NCBI GenBank assembly: GCA_025201375.1
Contig: JAIWZP010000061.1
Location: 62,001-126,000, forward strand
Source of the DNA: Gongronella butleri
Taxonomy: Eukaryota; Mucoromycota; Mucoromycetes; Mucorales; Cunninghamellaceae
DNA length: 64,000 bases
Reading direction: 5' to 3'
The first letter of the stretch is position 1, and the number at the start of each line of letters is the position of its first letter. The translations under genes and the position numbers were made by a program. This document shows, piece by piece, positions 10,980 through 23,461 of the stretch. Under the pieces are notes generated by a model. That model did not search any database and was not told where the DNA came from. It saw only the letters and a list, made by a program, of their open reading frames with translations.

Positions 10980-12947
10980 TTACAAGAGGGCGGGGTAACG
11001 GACCTCGAGGTCGGCAATGGTGACGCCAAAGAGGCCGTTCGCCCAGCTGAACCATGGGCGCGTGAACAGTTTAAAGTCATCCTGGTGGAAAGACTCGACC
11101 ATGAAGCCATTGGTGGATTTGGCGGCCAGCCGTTTAAGTGTATCGAGCGCGATGCGGATCTCGTCCTCGTCGACCGACGTCTGTATCTGTACAAGCAAGC
11201 TCATGGGCCAGATCATGCCGTGGCCCGTGTGCGGGCTGCCAATGCCCTGCGCGCTCTTGCCCTGGAAGTACCACGGGTTGCCACGCGACAAAAGGAAGCG
11301 CCGTGTGCGTTGGTACATGGGGTCGGCACGGTCGATGAACCCGAGCAGGGGCAGCGACAGCAGCGACGGTGTGTTTGCATCGTCCATCAGCATGTGCGAC
11401 CCATAGCAGTCGACCTCATAGGCAAATATCTCGCCGTACACTGGGTGGTCGACGACAGCGTGCTCGTAGATCGCCTCGTGAATCGTGTCACCCAGGGACT
11501 GCGCCGCCAGCGCCATATCTTGCAAAATCGCTTTGTATTTGGCCAAAGGCGGCGTGATTTTGGATCCTTGGATGCTCGTGCGAATTAACTGTGCAAGCCG
11601 CTTCAGCTGGCTAGACATTAGCGCATTTGCAGGAATCTACATGAAAAATTTACCAAGAATCAGCTCAAAAATGTCGCGTTTTTGCTTTTTTTTTTTTTTT
11701 TTTTACGCACAAGGTATGGAAGGGTGGTGGCATCATCGCTAGGTCTAAAGGCGCTCCTTACAAGCCCGCAGCGCTGTGCAATACCTCCAAGTCCGTCGGC
11801 ACCGAGTGTCTCTGTGGGCCTGTCGGTGTAGCGCTGGAATCGATATCCCTGCGAGAGCGAGACGGGATTGGGCGGGCCGGTCGTGTCGAGTCGATCTGGC
11901 ATGACCTTGAATGGGTACGGGATGGTTTTGTTCAAGCGTGCCATGGGATGCGCCTCCTCTTGCTCCCAAGTGCCCTTCATCTGGTCCTGGATCACCTGCA
12001 GAACGCGCTGCATCGACTGCAGCCACGCCGATGTGCCAAGCACATGGTCCGTGTCGCCCGTGACCGTCATGTACTCGTTTGCAAGAAGCAGGAAATGGCC
12101 CAGCGAGTCCAGCTCATACTAGAAAATGGAAAAAAAAACAAATTAGCCGATTTTTGCGTATTTTTTCTATTTTTTTTTTTTTTTTTGCGCGCACCTTGGA
12201 TTCCCAAATGTATTGGCTGTCATAGCGTGGGATGACCTGATCAGAGGTGCGGCCCTCCAGAGGTCCGTCTTGCTCATCGAGTGTCGACGATGCATACCAG
12301 GGGCGCAAAAATGCATTGGCGTAAGGATCATAATAAAGGTAATCCGCCTGCGTTTGAATGACCCCGAGAACAAGTTTTTGCAAGCTGGCGTCCATCTGCA
12401 TGAGCGTCAGATATGGCAAGATTTGATTTGTGGAGTCGCGTATCCACATGGCTGGGACTATATGAAAAAAAAAAAGGGATCAATTCCGCTGGATTCTTAA
12501 ATTCGGGATAAACCACGCGTGCTTCTTACTGTCGCCCGTAATCAGAAAGGTATGTGGGATCTTGGTGTTGAGATTGTACCATTCAATGGTGGTATCGAGG
12601 GTGTTTGGAAGGCAATTTTCGAGCAAATTGGCGAGATCCTTGTCTTTCATGATGGATGTCTTCAATGTGAGATAATCATCGACGAGGCTGCTCTGGAATT
12701 TGCGCTGCGCTTTGGGCTTGCGGCTCTTTGGCACGCCGTATTGTGGCGACTCAATTGGCTCGGTGGGCAGTGGTGGCACGGGCAAAGGTATGGAGGGTGC
12801 AGGCAGCGGCGGCGACGTTGGCACGAGGAACGAATACACCAAGTACAAGTTCAGAAAGACGAGACCCACAATCAGGGCCAGCATGCCGAGCGTCCTCAGT
12901 GACAGGGCCGTCACCCTTTGCAAGGGCCGTAAAATAGACAAAGGCAT
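10980..12947 (-). CDS. GH125 exo-alpha-1,6-mannosidase-like protein, type II membrane protein
   Basis: Four exons on the minus strand: 12947-12530, 12457-12195, 12118-11711 and 11636-10980, 581 aa, all junctions in frame. It has one hydrophobic anchor at residues ~15-42 after a short basic N-terminus, then a Pro-rich linker (~43-65). The catalytic domain of the DUF1237/GH125 family follows, with AMWIRDSTNQILPYL, TWEQEEAHPM, GLVRSAFRPSDDATTLPYL, MLMDDANTPSLLSLPLLGF, SRGNPWYFQG and GIGSPHTGHGMIWPMSL. Known members trim alpha-1,6-linked mannose from N-glycans; the anchor suggests Golgi or secretory-pathway location (inference). Length fits full-length fungal homologues. Confidence 0.92.
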
Positions 12948-13737
12948 AAGACGCTATGAAAGAAAGACGAGATGGAACAAAGCGACAAGGGGAAAAGGGA
13001 GGCGAAAGAAAAAAAAAAAAAGGGCAAAAAAAAAGGGGGAGGGCAAAAAGAACCTTGAGCGGGATCACGCAGAATTCAAATGCGGGGGAAAGGAAACAAA
13101 CATCCCGGTGACCTGAACATGTGGGATCATGGCTCATACATCAATGCCCTTATTTGTTGTTTTGCGTTCCTGACTGATGGGCCTTTCTTTCAATTGCCTC
13201 CATGGAGCGTCTCAACGGGAAGAATTTGGCGATATTGTCCAAACAAGAAAGAAAAAAAAGAGAAAAACAAGCGAGTGGGATCCCAGGCGAACCCAGCTAT
13301 TCGCGTCATCCAGGGGAGCGAAACAGAAACCAATGGGTTGAGAAACATGACTATTGCTCTCGTGACCCTGTCGCTGCTCATATTTTAATTGTAAATTAGC
13401 GCAGCCACGTGCGATATTTCGCATCTTGACTCGGTGCGACTCGATGCCTCCTCCGACGTCGTGGGCCCTGCTTCGTTCCACTGCACTGTGCCTTGGAAAA
13501 AAAAAATCACACGCTAAAATCGCAAGATGGCGCGCTTCTTTGTTTCTTTGGCTTCGCGAGTAGACAGATCACGGGTATGACGCGACATTTCACTCTCAGG
13601 CACCGCCAAAATTGCCATGGACGGCCAATTGGCCCCCCAATGGCTTTCAGCGACTCTCAAAAATGCTATAAAAAGTCACTTTGGAAATTGCTCGTGAGGA
13701 ACACGCCGATTGTCATCGATCTTGTTTTTTTCAAACT
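12948..13737. other. Intergenic, no gene seen
   Basis: Upstream region of the GH125 gene (A-rich at 13008-13050), then spacer. A TATAAAAAG sequence near 13668 precedes the uncertain frame at 13738. Confidence 0.4.
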
Positions 13738-14067
13738 ATGGCGGACTGCGCGTCGGTGGATAATTTTCGGGGTTGCACAGCCAGAGCGCTGATCCCGGGT
13801 ATTGGAACAGGCGCAATTGCTTCGGCAAAAGCACCAAGACCCCACGGTCCCTCCCACCTTGGCATGCAAGGGGCAATCAAGATGTCAAATGATGGCAATG
13901 GGAACGCGTGGCAAAAGCAATCACACAACAAGTGTTTGCAATATGTTTTTCTGATTGGATTTTTTGATTTGGCATGGTCAGGGCGTGTGAGTGGGGCAAG
14001 ATTGGCGCTAGGCAAGCGGAAAATGCAGGCATTGTTACACAAACACGAATTGGGCTCGAAATTTTAG
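13738..14067 (+). CDS. Uncertain small open reading frame (109 aa)
   Basis: A single-exon frame begins MADCASVDNFRGC. A TATAAAAAG sequence lies about 65 bp upstream. I recognise no domain, the codon pattern is not clearly coding and no poly(A) signal is close. It may be a chance frame; listed only because of the promoter-like context. Confidence 0.18.
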   Translation: MADCASVDNFRGCTARALIPGIGTGAIASAKAPRPHGPSHLGMQGAIKMSNDGNGNAWQKQSHNKCLQYVFLIGFFDLAWSGRVSGARLALGKRKMQALLHKHELGSKF

Positions 14068-14698
14068 CAGATTTCCTGAAGAAAAAGGGTGCCTTTACAA
14101 AGCGTGTCCTGGCCTTGGCATGCTAAAGTGGCTTTCTGCATTGGCTGGTGATGTCATTTGAATGCAAAAAGCCAGTGGCTGTCTATTTTGGTGTGCCATT
14201 AGCATGAGCCATAAGAAAAAGGAGAAGCAATGGTGCTGGGCATGGATCAGCACGGGCGTGACGATGACAAGCTCCCTAAAAGTGCCTCCCACTTTATGTT
14301 GAACATGGAACACGACACCATGCCAAAAGAAAAATAAAAGACAAAAAAAAAAAAAACGAGCGATTGAATGTGGCAGGGCAATAAATCATCAAATGTCTCG
14401 AGCACTGCTTGTGATTCGATAGGTTGTGCAACGCCAAGCGGGCATTTCAAATGACAAAAAGATGGGCTAGCACTTTTTGGCTACGATATCAAAAAGGCTC
14501 TCCAGTTTCAACTTGGTGTCATTTTTTTTTTTCTCTTTTTCTTTTTCTTTGCTCTTTTTCTAATTGTCATCGGGCGACGCTCTCCCTTTTTCCCTTTTTG
14601 TGTATTGTTTTTTGTTTTGTATTGTGCATTGTACTGTGTGTCGCTCTCTTTTTGTTCATTTATCCTGTAGTTGTCCGCTAGATTAGAAGTCTCATACC
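14068..14698. other. Intergenic, upstream of the glycosyltransferase gene
   Basis: The pyrimidine-rich tract at 14520-14660 just before the ATG looks like the promoter and leader of the downstream gene. Nothing else is supportable. Confidence 0.45.
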
Positions 14699-16786
14699 AT
14701 GCATATGGCGTCCCCCTTTCACTCAAAGCACAACAAGCCGGCGCTGCCCTATCACCGGTCCAAATTCCACAAAAATCACAAGGAGCACCGGTCGTGGCTC
14801 TATCAGCGACGGCGGACATGGCTGATTAGGGCGCTTGTGGTGTGCTGTCTGGGTTTTCTCGGCCTCCAGGTGGTGTGGTCGACCATGTCCACGGACACGA
14901 GCCAGAATAATTTCTTTCCGGAGCTGTCGATCGCTTTAAAATATCAACCCAAGATGTATCAGCAGCAACAGCAGCAAGAATCATCAAAAATACCCAAAAT
15001 CGTGCACTTTGTCTATGGCCTCAAGGGCCCAGACCCCCAGCTGGACCTGATCCACTATCTGGCTATCAAGTCAGCTCATGATATCCACCGACCTGACAAA
15101 ATCCTCTTCCATTACCACTATTTGCCCTCTGGCGACATGTTTGAGCGCGCCAAGCCTTATTTGGAGCTCCACCAAGTCGACCTCATACCCACTGTCTTTG
15201 ATCGCCCTCTCCAGCACTTTGCGCATCAGGCAGACGTCATCCGTCTCAACGTTCTTAACAAATATGGCGGCATTTACCTCGATCTTGACGTCATTTCGCT
15301 TAAACCTTTTGATTCTCTCCTCAGCAATGAGTTTGTCATGGGTCAAGAGGGCGTCGGTAAGTTTTGAAAGTTGAAAAAAAAAAAAAAAAACGGGGACGAC
15401 GTGATTGAACCTTATTTTTTTATTTTTTTATTTTTTTTTTTTTTGCGAAAAATAGATGGTTCCGTGGGTCTTTGCAATGCTGTCATCTTGTCGCGTCCCG
15501 GCGCGCGATTTTTGCAGCGATGGATCCAGACCTATCGCACGTTCAATATGAAGGACTGGAATTACCACTCCGTCATCCTTCCGGGCAAGCTGGCGCCGTA
15601 TTTCAAAAACGAGGTGACGGTGCTGAACCACACATCGTTTTTTTGGCCATTGTGGGACGGCCAAGGCCTGCGCACCCTCTTTTTGGAAAAGTCATACACC
15701 TTTGAGCACAATTTTGCCACCCACGTGTGGGAATCCGCCGCCAATACCAATCTTATGAAGGGTCTCACCGAGGATGTCATCATGAATGTCGACAACAGCC
15801 TTAATTGCCAGCTCCGCCGCTTCCTCGTCGACGATCCTTCCAAATGGAAAAAAGTCCAATGCCACACGGTCCCCCACACCACTCGCGACGATGGAATTGG
15901 TAAGTGAAATCGGCCAAAAAAGAAAAAAAAGACGAAATGAGGAAAAAAAAAACAAAAAAAAAAAAAAAAAAGAGAGAAGGAAAACTGATGTCCCGCTTTC
16001 TTTTGCTCTTTGTTTGCAGTGGGCAAATGGTCGCTTGCACGCACAATCGACGAGGAAATGGACCCGATGCCAGCGACAGACTCGACAGGCAATGAAATGC
16101 ACGGTGTGATTCGTGGCGGGTATTACGATAAGCAAGGCAAGGATGACGGGGTGTACATGAATGGAAAAGACAGCTACGTGTTTTTGGGCATGCCAACGCG
16201 GATGATGTTGCCGACACCTGGCAGTCTGCACGCGCAACGCGGCGTGACAGTGCAATGGGACATGAAAACCCACAGCAAGGACTCGGGCCGTGCAGCCATG
16301 ATGCTCCAGACAGACAGGTGCAAGGTGATTATCAAAACGAGGACAATTCCCGGCCGTGGCCTCGCGCTCGGCGTCGAAACACAAGTTCTCGCGGATAATG
16401 GCTGGTCGTGGCACCGCCACAAGGATTTGAGCGTCGGCGCGGCGCCATTTATTATCAATCAAGAAGACCAGTATCACCGCTTCACGCTCGTCTTGCAACC
16501 GGACGTCAAAAAAGACTTGTTGGCCCCCAATCTCGCACTTTACATGGATGGCGACGTGATTGCCAGCCATGCCAATTGGGAATTGCCCACAGCCCTGTCG
16601 CTTGGGTCCGAGGACAGCCTCATCATTCGCGGCATTTGGTTTGGGTCTGTCGAGCCGGATCGCTACCAGGACACCTGGGATACCTCTCTCAGCTTTGCGG
16701 CCTGGTACAAGCAAGTCTCTGTGTGGGAACGCGCCATGGACATCCGCGACATTGAACCGCGCACGTTCAAAAATGCCGACAACTAG
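14699..16786 (+). CDS. Membrane-anchored DXD glycosyltransferase with C-terminal lectin-like domain
   Basis: Three exons: 14699-15356, 15456-15899 and 16020-16786, 622 aa. The N-terminus is basic, followed by a single membrane anchor (residues ~42-62), i.e. type II Golgi topology. A GT32-type (sugar-binding DXD) domain follows: IPKIVHFVYGL (~98-108), HQADVIRLNVLNKYGGIYLD with Asp195-Leu-Asp197 as the DXD, then MGQEG, VGLCNAV and HTSFFWPLWDG. The last ~250 residues (QWDMKTHSKDSGRAAMM, YMDGDVIASHANW, IIRGIWFG) resemble a concanavalin/LamG-like beta-sandwich, a possible carbohydrate-binding module. Probable role: glycan synthesis on secreted proteins or lipids; donor and acceptor cannot be read from sequence. 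AATAAA lies at 17105. Two ATGs two codons apart; the first was used. Confidence 0.88.
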
Positions 16787-17709
16787 GTTCATGTCGTTAA
16801 AACACACCCAATTGATCCCCTGTTTTCCTCGGAAAAGACGCGTCGTCGCGGCCGTGCATTTTTTTTTCTTTTTTTTTCTTTTTTTTTTCTCTTTTATTCT
16901 CCTACACCATATCATTTGTCCTTTCACACGTTTCCTTCCCTCTGTTCACTATGTCCATCTTTTCCGCCTTCTCCCATGTCTACTAGCTATTCTCTGTAGT
17001 TGTTCGTTGCATCTCATCTTAATCTTTTTGCTCTTTTGTGGATAGTTTTTCATTTCTTCTTTTTTTCGCGCTTGTGTGTAGTTTTGCATTCTCTCATTCA
17101 TACTAATAAAGCCTTTTTTATCCATTGTTCCGATGTGTGACGCGTGCCAAGGGATCGCGTGGCTCGAAACAGGCGCGATTGGTGTTTTTTTAGGCGCGCC
17201 AAGAAGCAGTTTTGGACGGTGCCCAAAATTGACTTTCTAAATCTGGCCCCATCATGCAAGCCCAGCCTGGCGAAAGATTCACGCGTCGCCACAGGGCCCC
17301 TGAAACAAAGATAAACGGGACGATGTGTTTTTTCCTCGATTTTTTCATTATTTGTTTGCAGCGGCAATTTCAAAGCGGGGCATCATGAATTACATTGATG
17401 AATTCAATGTCATTCTTTATTGTGTGTGTGTATAAGCTTGGGGGGGGAGACAGTGGAAAGGGGAAAAGAAATCAAAAAAAGGGGGCAAAAAGGCGACATC
17501 CACAATCGCGCTAATCCCAATTTGGGATCGCCGATGATCAAAAAAAAAAGGAATACAATGGGGAGCGAGAGAGCAAGAGCATGAAGAGAGAGAAAGAGAG
17601 AAAGAAAGAGAGAAAGAGTGAGAGAAAGGGAGAGGAGGCGCGTGTCTACGAAAAATAAGGAGAAGAGAGAGAGAAAATAAAATAAAAAGAGAATTGGGCC
17701 AATTGCCGC
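16787..17709. other. Convergent 3' region, no gene seen
   Basis: Contains the poly(A) signal AATAAA at 17105-17110, then a purine-rich GAGAGAAAGA tract at 17560-17690 next to the protease stop codon. Confidence 0.5.
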
Positions 17710-19612
17710 TTAAGCATCGTAGATCTTGAGGTCCTTGTCGGTGTTGCCAGCCTTGATACCAAGGCCCACGCGCTTGCCATCGGGGTCAAAGGTGGTGTAA
17801 AAGGCATTGGTGAAGGGCACACCAAGAATCCAGTCGGTAGGCGAGCCACCCTTGGACAAAAGGACCTCGCAGCAGTCGCGATCGCCATCAATTTCGCGCG
17901 TCCAGTACTTGGCGGGCAATTGGACAATCTTGTCATCGAGGTTGATCTTGAGAGGGGGCAAATCCTTGATTTCAGAGCACTTGACGCTGTAAGTGCCCTT
18001 GGAGCGGTAGAACTTGCCGCCGTACATCTTTTGGAACTCGTCGGCCTGGCACTCGGGCAAGACAATGTAGGGGCTGGAGGTGGAGATGGCGGCAATCGCG
18101 TCCTTTTCTTGGCCAAGGCCGAGTTTGCCAATCTTGGCATGCTTGATGCACACATCCCAGCCTTGATCGGCGGTCGTGCCTTCTGCGAGCGTCAAGTATT
18201 CGACGTCGCCCTCAATGGCATTCTTGTCGATGCCACCGATGACAAGGTAGCCAGCGGGCTGCTCTTCCTGGACGTTGGTACGCTTGCCAAAGCCAAAACC
18301 GCCGGAAGCGACAGATGTCGTGGCAGGAGGAGGCGCGGTCGTGGTGCCAGCGGGAGGGGGCGCGGCCGTCGTGGGCGCGGTCGTGTTGGTGGGAGGCGTC
18401 TGGGGAGGACCTTGGCCGCCGTTTTGGTCAAAACCGGAAGAAGTGGTGGTGTAGACGCCGAATTGCGAGCTGCCGACGCCGGAGCCCTGCTGGTAAGCAT
18501 TGGGGATGAAGCCCGAGGCGTCGGTGGTGTCGCGCTTGTTCAGCGACGAGCTATTGGTCGAAGGCGCCAGCACCAACTTTCGCGAGCTCAAGTCCACGTT
18601 GGGACCGAGACCAAGATAGCCATCAAAGCCAGCGCCAAAGCCGCTCATGCGGTAGGCGCCGCCAAAAGGCATGTCCTTCACCGTCAGGCCGGCGAATTCG
18701 ACAGTGTCGCGATAGATGTACGTGTCGACGCAGCTCGAACCGTACTTGACAGAGAACTTTTCGCCAGTGGACACCGCCGTCTTGGAGTTGCGCGCATAGT
18801 ACGTGCAGCGGTCCAAGCAATTGGTGCTCTTACACTGTAATAAAGTAAGAAAAAAAAAGAAAGTGATGAGCCATTGAACAAAAATTGCAAAACGCGCGAC
18901 TTACATTCGAGCCGCGGATCCACGAGTAACCCGAGGCTAAGGACGATCAATGAGAAAAAGGAAATAAAAAAAGGGGCGAGGCAAAGGGGCAGGTGAGTCG
19001 CGATGTCGTCATGCCAATGGCGTCATGGATGTCAATTTCTTACAAGTATCAAAGGCGACCGTGAATTCTTGGGGAGGCGTGCCAATGTGGATGGTGCCAG
19101 CAAGCTACAATATAAAGAAAATAGTGAGATCATCAGCATTGGAGCTAAAAAATAAAAAATAAAAAAAGAAAAAAAAACATTTGCCACGACGACGGAACGT
19201 CGCGTCCCCCGACCCGTGCCCTATTTTGCATCTATGCCAAAAGGATCACAATTGTGTTCCGTCTGACAAAGATTCCAGGCTTGACAGAGGTCAAAAGAGA
19301 CTCGGGAAGGGCAACACGCATCCAAACAAAAAAGAAAAATATTGGATGGTGCCCTCTGATGAGGTGTAGATGCATCTTGGGCGGATGGGGCGAGGGGGGG
19401 GAGGCTGCAATTTCATTGTCTGCAGATGCAGATCATTTAAAAAAAGGGGGGAGCAAGAGACTTACCACGCCGTTATCAAGAGCCTTGCCGGCAGCCGTGA
19501 CGACGCCATCGTTGGTGCGTCGGAACAAGGGGATCTTGATGGGTTCGGGCTCGGCGGTGACCGCTAGAGCGAATTGGGCAATGGCCGCGAGACAAAGGAT
19601 AGCAGAACGCAT
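17710..19612 (-). CDS. Secreted aspartic-protease-like protein lacking the second catalytic Asp
   Basis: Four exons: 19612-19466, 19104-19044, 18936-18905 and 18834-17710, 454 aa. A signal peptide (MRSAILCLAAIAQFALAV) is clear. The pepsin-fold landmarks are IHIGTPPQEFTVAFDTSSGYSW with Asp68, flap-region KYGSSCVDTYIYRDTVEFAG, FDGYLGLGP and WILGVPFTNAFYTTFD. At the second active site the family has IDTGTS; here the sequence is AIAAISTSSPYIVLP, so Ser331 replaces the catalytic Asp. A Pro/Thr-rich insert (~residues 224-256) and a KR site lie between the lobes. Proteolysis is therefore doubtful; a binding or inhibitor role is possible (inference). Confidence 0.88.
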
Positions 19613-20444
19613 CGTGGATATGAGGAGGAGAGGAATATGATGTCAAATACAAGGAATGGAATGATGGTACAATAGTACAACAAAGAAAAAGAAAAAAAAA
19701 AGAGTGGAAGGTCGAACCGCTTTGGCAAAGAGGAGGGGCGTGTTGATTGCTAAGGGTGTCGAGGCGCGCGAGATGTTTAAGCTCGTCGGGAGGATGCGTT
19801 CAATTCGAAGATTCGATGAATTTGGTGTGTTGGAGGATGAAATGGGTTGCTTTACTCGTTTCTCGAAGACTCAATTGCAAACGGGTGGGCGAAAAAAGAG
19901 ACTGAGAGACTGCAAAAAAAATCAAGAAGGGATCTATGAATAGAAGCAAGAAAGAAAGAGAAAGAAAAAAAAATAAGGAGGGGGGTGCCTTTTTGCTGAT
20001 ATGCGATCCAGGATAAAAAAGGGAAATGACAATATGGGAGTTTGAAAGCAATGTCGCGCTCCGACAGGAATGATTGGCTGTCGTGCGAGCAAAGAACACG
20101 AACGCTAATTGCTCGGAGATGGGTTCATCGTAAATAAAGGGTAAAAAGGCACATCTTTGTGCAAGGACGACCACAGCAACTCAAATCCATGCACGCACCG
20201 CGTCTTTTTTTTTTTGCAAAAAAGACTCCCCCAGGGTCACCGTTTATGAAAAAAGGAGCACCCCCTTTGCCCTTTTGCCTCCATTGGCGCCCGTGCCTCG
20301 AGTAAAAAAAAAAAATGCGTGATTGGGACCTGATGCTCCTCAGCTTCAACCCGCCGCGCCATCCAAGTGCTACTATTTTTGAGCAATGGCTACCCACACA
20401 CCAATTTGGAATGTTTTGGCCCTTCTTGGCGGTGCAAAGAAAGC

Positions 20445-20479
<35 letters not shown>

Positions 20480-21467
20480 TGTCGAGACTTGATCTTGCTA
20501 CTTTGCACCCCCAAAATCCATGGACAAAGAGGTGCTTTTGTGGATGGTGAATGATTTTATTGAACCTTCCTTTGTCTCTCTATCCGAAATGTCGTCAATT
20601 GAAATAAAAGAGTAGCAAATGAAGAAAATGGAAGCTTGGGATTCAACCTCATTTAGCGCCGACGACGAAAGCCTGGGCTGAAAAAAGCGGGCAAAGGCGT
20701 GCACGTGTGCCACAAGGACAGAAATAAAGAAAAAGACCAACAATTCTTCTCCCCCCCCCTTCGTTGGCCCTGTCCGTCGTCATGTTCTCGACTTGGCCAA
20801 CTCTTGTACCACCAAGGCCATTTTTTCTGGATCTCGCCCCTTGCGGCCAACGCCGAGAGACGCGTCTCGACCATGACCTCAACCTTCAGTCTCCTGAATC
20901 GCGGAATGAGCGTCATCGCCCAGCTCTGGCAGCCCCCCGTCGCCACCCCTAATGGGCAAGACATGGCTCATGTTTGACTTGACCCAAGGATGAAATGCAT
21001 AAAGATAGGACTGCATCATTCTTGCCTTTTTTTCATTGTCAATTCCTGCAGCAATTCAGCTTTGGAAGCAACTACACTTGCCTTTTTTTGTCGTCAGTGC
21101 GACCCGAGAAAAAAAAAAAAAAAAAAAGAGGGTGCAGCAGATCCAGAAAAAGCCGCAAGGTGTCACACACTTGCTATTCGATCGCATCTTTTGAACAAAA
21201 GGCCCAACCTCATCTTCTAATTTTACATTTTACGACAAGGAGCGCCAGAATTGGCTTGGCTCGACTTTTTATCTCGTTGGGATCCATATTGGTTTAAAAA
21301 AAGAAAGTGTGGCGAGTGGGACCATGGGCCCCCATTCGCCACCAAGAAAAGAAAAAGAGACGCCCGTCGGCCTTGCTCTCCCAAACATGCGTGACACAAT
21401 CAAATCAAGGGGAAAGGAGAATCTAGACCGAGGCAATTTCCCGGAAAATGGTGGTTTTATTGTCATT
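19613..21467. other. Long intergenic region, no supportable gene
   Basis: A/T-rich with a 32-A run at 20446-20477. A GC-richer patch at about 20770-20977 is open on the plus strand with coding-like third positions, but I could not connect it to other exons. No RNA gene recognised. Confidence 0.4.
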
Positions 21468-23314
21468 TTAATAGGCAAACTTTTGACGGCACACATTGCT
21501 TCCATGCTCAAGGTATTCCTGACGCGTCACGACACGTTTCTGTAGCTCGGATTTGCCGATGTGCTTCATCATGCGCTGACCGCCCATCCATGCAGCCACC
21601 GTGCAGCTAAAAATAAATAAAAAAGCAGTGGCATGATCAACATCCATCCATTGGCGCCAAAACATGAAACAAGGGACGGACCACGCGTCGTCAAACTTAC
21701 TCAGCGGGAACGGCCAAGCGTATCTCGTAATCCGTCGGGATCATTCGCCGTAAATCTCGCTCTCTATCGCCAGAAACATTAAAATAATGGGTTTTTTTAG
21801 TCTTAGTCCCAAAGATCAAGGGCCCTGAGGCTGCTGGCCAAGCCCAATTCCCCCTTTTTTGCGTCGCGGTCCTTCTCAAAACGTCATTTTGCTTACACGC
21901 GATCCTTGAATCCAGGCATACTGGCGTTGCCGCCCACCAATAAGATATTTGCGTACAAAAGCCCGTGATACTCTGCCAAAAATAAATAAAATAGAGTCCG
22001 GTGAGCGTCCGTCGCGTCCAATCGCTTGGATTTCGCCGCCTCGCCTCGTGTCTTGTTACCCTGATCGCACGCAGACACGCTTTGCACAATGGCCTCAGGA
22101 ATGCCTGCTTGGTCCATGCCAATGTCGGACGGATGCATCAGAATCTCGGGTATCATGAACCGCTCATTGTTCATCGGCAGCACCTGCTCGTCGCTCGGTG
22201 CATCGTTTTTGCCGCGCACGTGTCCGTGCGTTGTCGTCGAAAAGTCAGGCAACACATATTCTTGCACAATCGGGTTGCTCGCGGCAGGTAGCCTAGGAAT
22301 AATAATAATAAAAAGAAGTTGAGCATGAAGACATTCATGATTCATGATCCACGCTTAGGTTTTTACCTGCTTGCGGCGAGATCAACCATGACGTCTTGAG
22401 AGACAAAGCAGCAAGACTCTTTGACATCATTGATAATATATGTTTCCTCCATCATGTCATAGTGCCGGAAGGACACAGTCTCCTTGAGCTGGTTGGTCAG
22501 CAGCTTGCCGCCGACATTGATGCGGCGGATGCCGCGTGTCAATGGCCGCTGGTGCGCAAAGGGCACAATGTGTGTAAAAGAATACCCAGAGTCGACAATA
22601 ATGCAGCAATCCGGCATGGCGCCCTGCTCCTCGCCAAACAAATAGGACCAATCATTGTAGACGCATAGCTGCGGCCCTGGTTTACGATAAAAAGCGCGTC
22701 AATGTCCCCTTGAATCGGCGTTTGACGCGTGTCCTTGTCCCTCATTTGTTACCAGATGTGCGATAGCAAGAGTTGAACTCGTATTCTTCAAATAGGATCT
22801 GGTCGTACGCCTCCTGGATGGCCGGCAGGTTAAACAATGGCTCCGTGATGACGAGCTGCGTGTCGCTTGGATCAGTCTATAGGCATTGATCGTTAAAATG
22901 GCGTAAAGTCAGTTTTTTTCCGCATAACACGACCCTTACATTGATGACGTGATTGAACACGCGATCCCACACGGTCCTTTCCACCCCCCAATTTGTCACA
23001 TAGCCCTACAAAACCAAAAGGTGAGCACGTTTTGATCATTCAGACGTGCCAATTTCTCACCTTTTCGAATGCCAACCGATAAATGAGCGCCGAAAAGTCC
23101 GTACAATTGTCCAGCTGATCCGCAATAAAGTGGCGTCGATCGTTGCGGCCGCGCACGATCACGTTTGGCACGATCCTTCAACAAACATAAAAAAAAAAGC
23201 GTGTCAAACGCCCAGCTCGCGTTTTTTCGTTTGTTCTTACTTTGGCTGCTGGTGGTGCGCATAACCCACCTTGATGGTGGACGCGCCATTGTCGACAATA
23301 AGGGTCTTGGGCAT
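21468..23314 (-). CDS. arp6: Actin-related protein 6 (Arp6), SWR1/SRCAP subunit
   Basis: Nine exons: 23314-23241, 23175-23061, 23005-22940, 22876-22753, 22676-22367, 22292-22060, 21972-21897, 21763-21701 and 21606-21468, 399 aa, close to known Arp6 length. Landmarks: MPKTLIVDNGASTIKVGY (phosphate-1 loop), VTNWGVERTVWDRVF, ITEPLFNLP, CCIIVDSGYSFTHIVPF (phosphate-2 loop), LTRGIRRINVGGKLLTN, NILLVGGNASMPGF (adenosine region), CTVAAWMGG and the C-terminal TRQEYLEHG. Arp6 is nuclear and helps deposit H2A.Z as part of the SWR1-type remodeller. Its ATG is 147 bp from the divergent start of the DUF6787-like gene, implying a shared promoter region. Confidence 0.95.
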
Positions 23315-23461
23315 ATAGGAGGGCGTAAAAAAGGGAGAAAAAAGGCCAATTGTCAAAGAAAAAGAAGACAAAAGGCGTCCAAAAGGGGCAACCACCAAAA
23401 TTTCACTTTTTGCCGCTCGCTGCTGACAATTCTGTTCACCTCGCTCCTTCATATTCCATTC
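23315..23461. promoter_or_regulatory. Bidirectional promoter region (arp6 / DUF6787-like gene)
   Basis: Only 147 bp separate two divergent start codons, so both promoters and leaders must lie here. No clear TATA box. Confidence 0.5.

Noticed and set aside
15692..16927. A 411-codon minus-strand frame
   Set aside because: It is antisense to the glycosyltransferase gene, whose sense frame has clear domains and splice sites.
17920..18840. A 306-codon plus-strand frame
   Set aside because: Antisense to the aspartic-protease-like gene; its sequence is low-complexity Arg/Gly reflecting the Pro/Thr-rich insert.
20699..20977. Possible C-terminal exon (frame with STMTSTFSLLNRGMSVIAQL, stop at 20977)
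   Set aside because: Coding-like composition but no start, no convincing acceptor and no partner exon. Kept only as a note.
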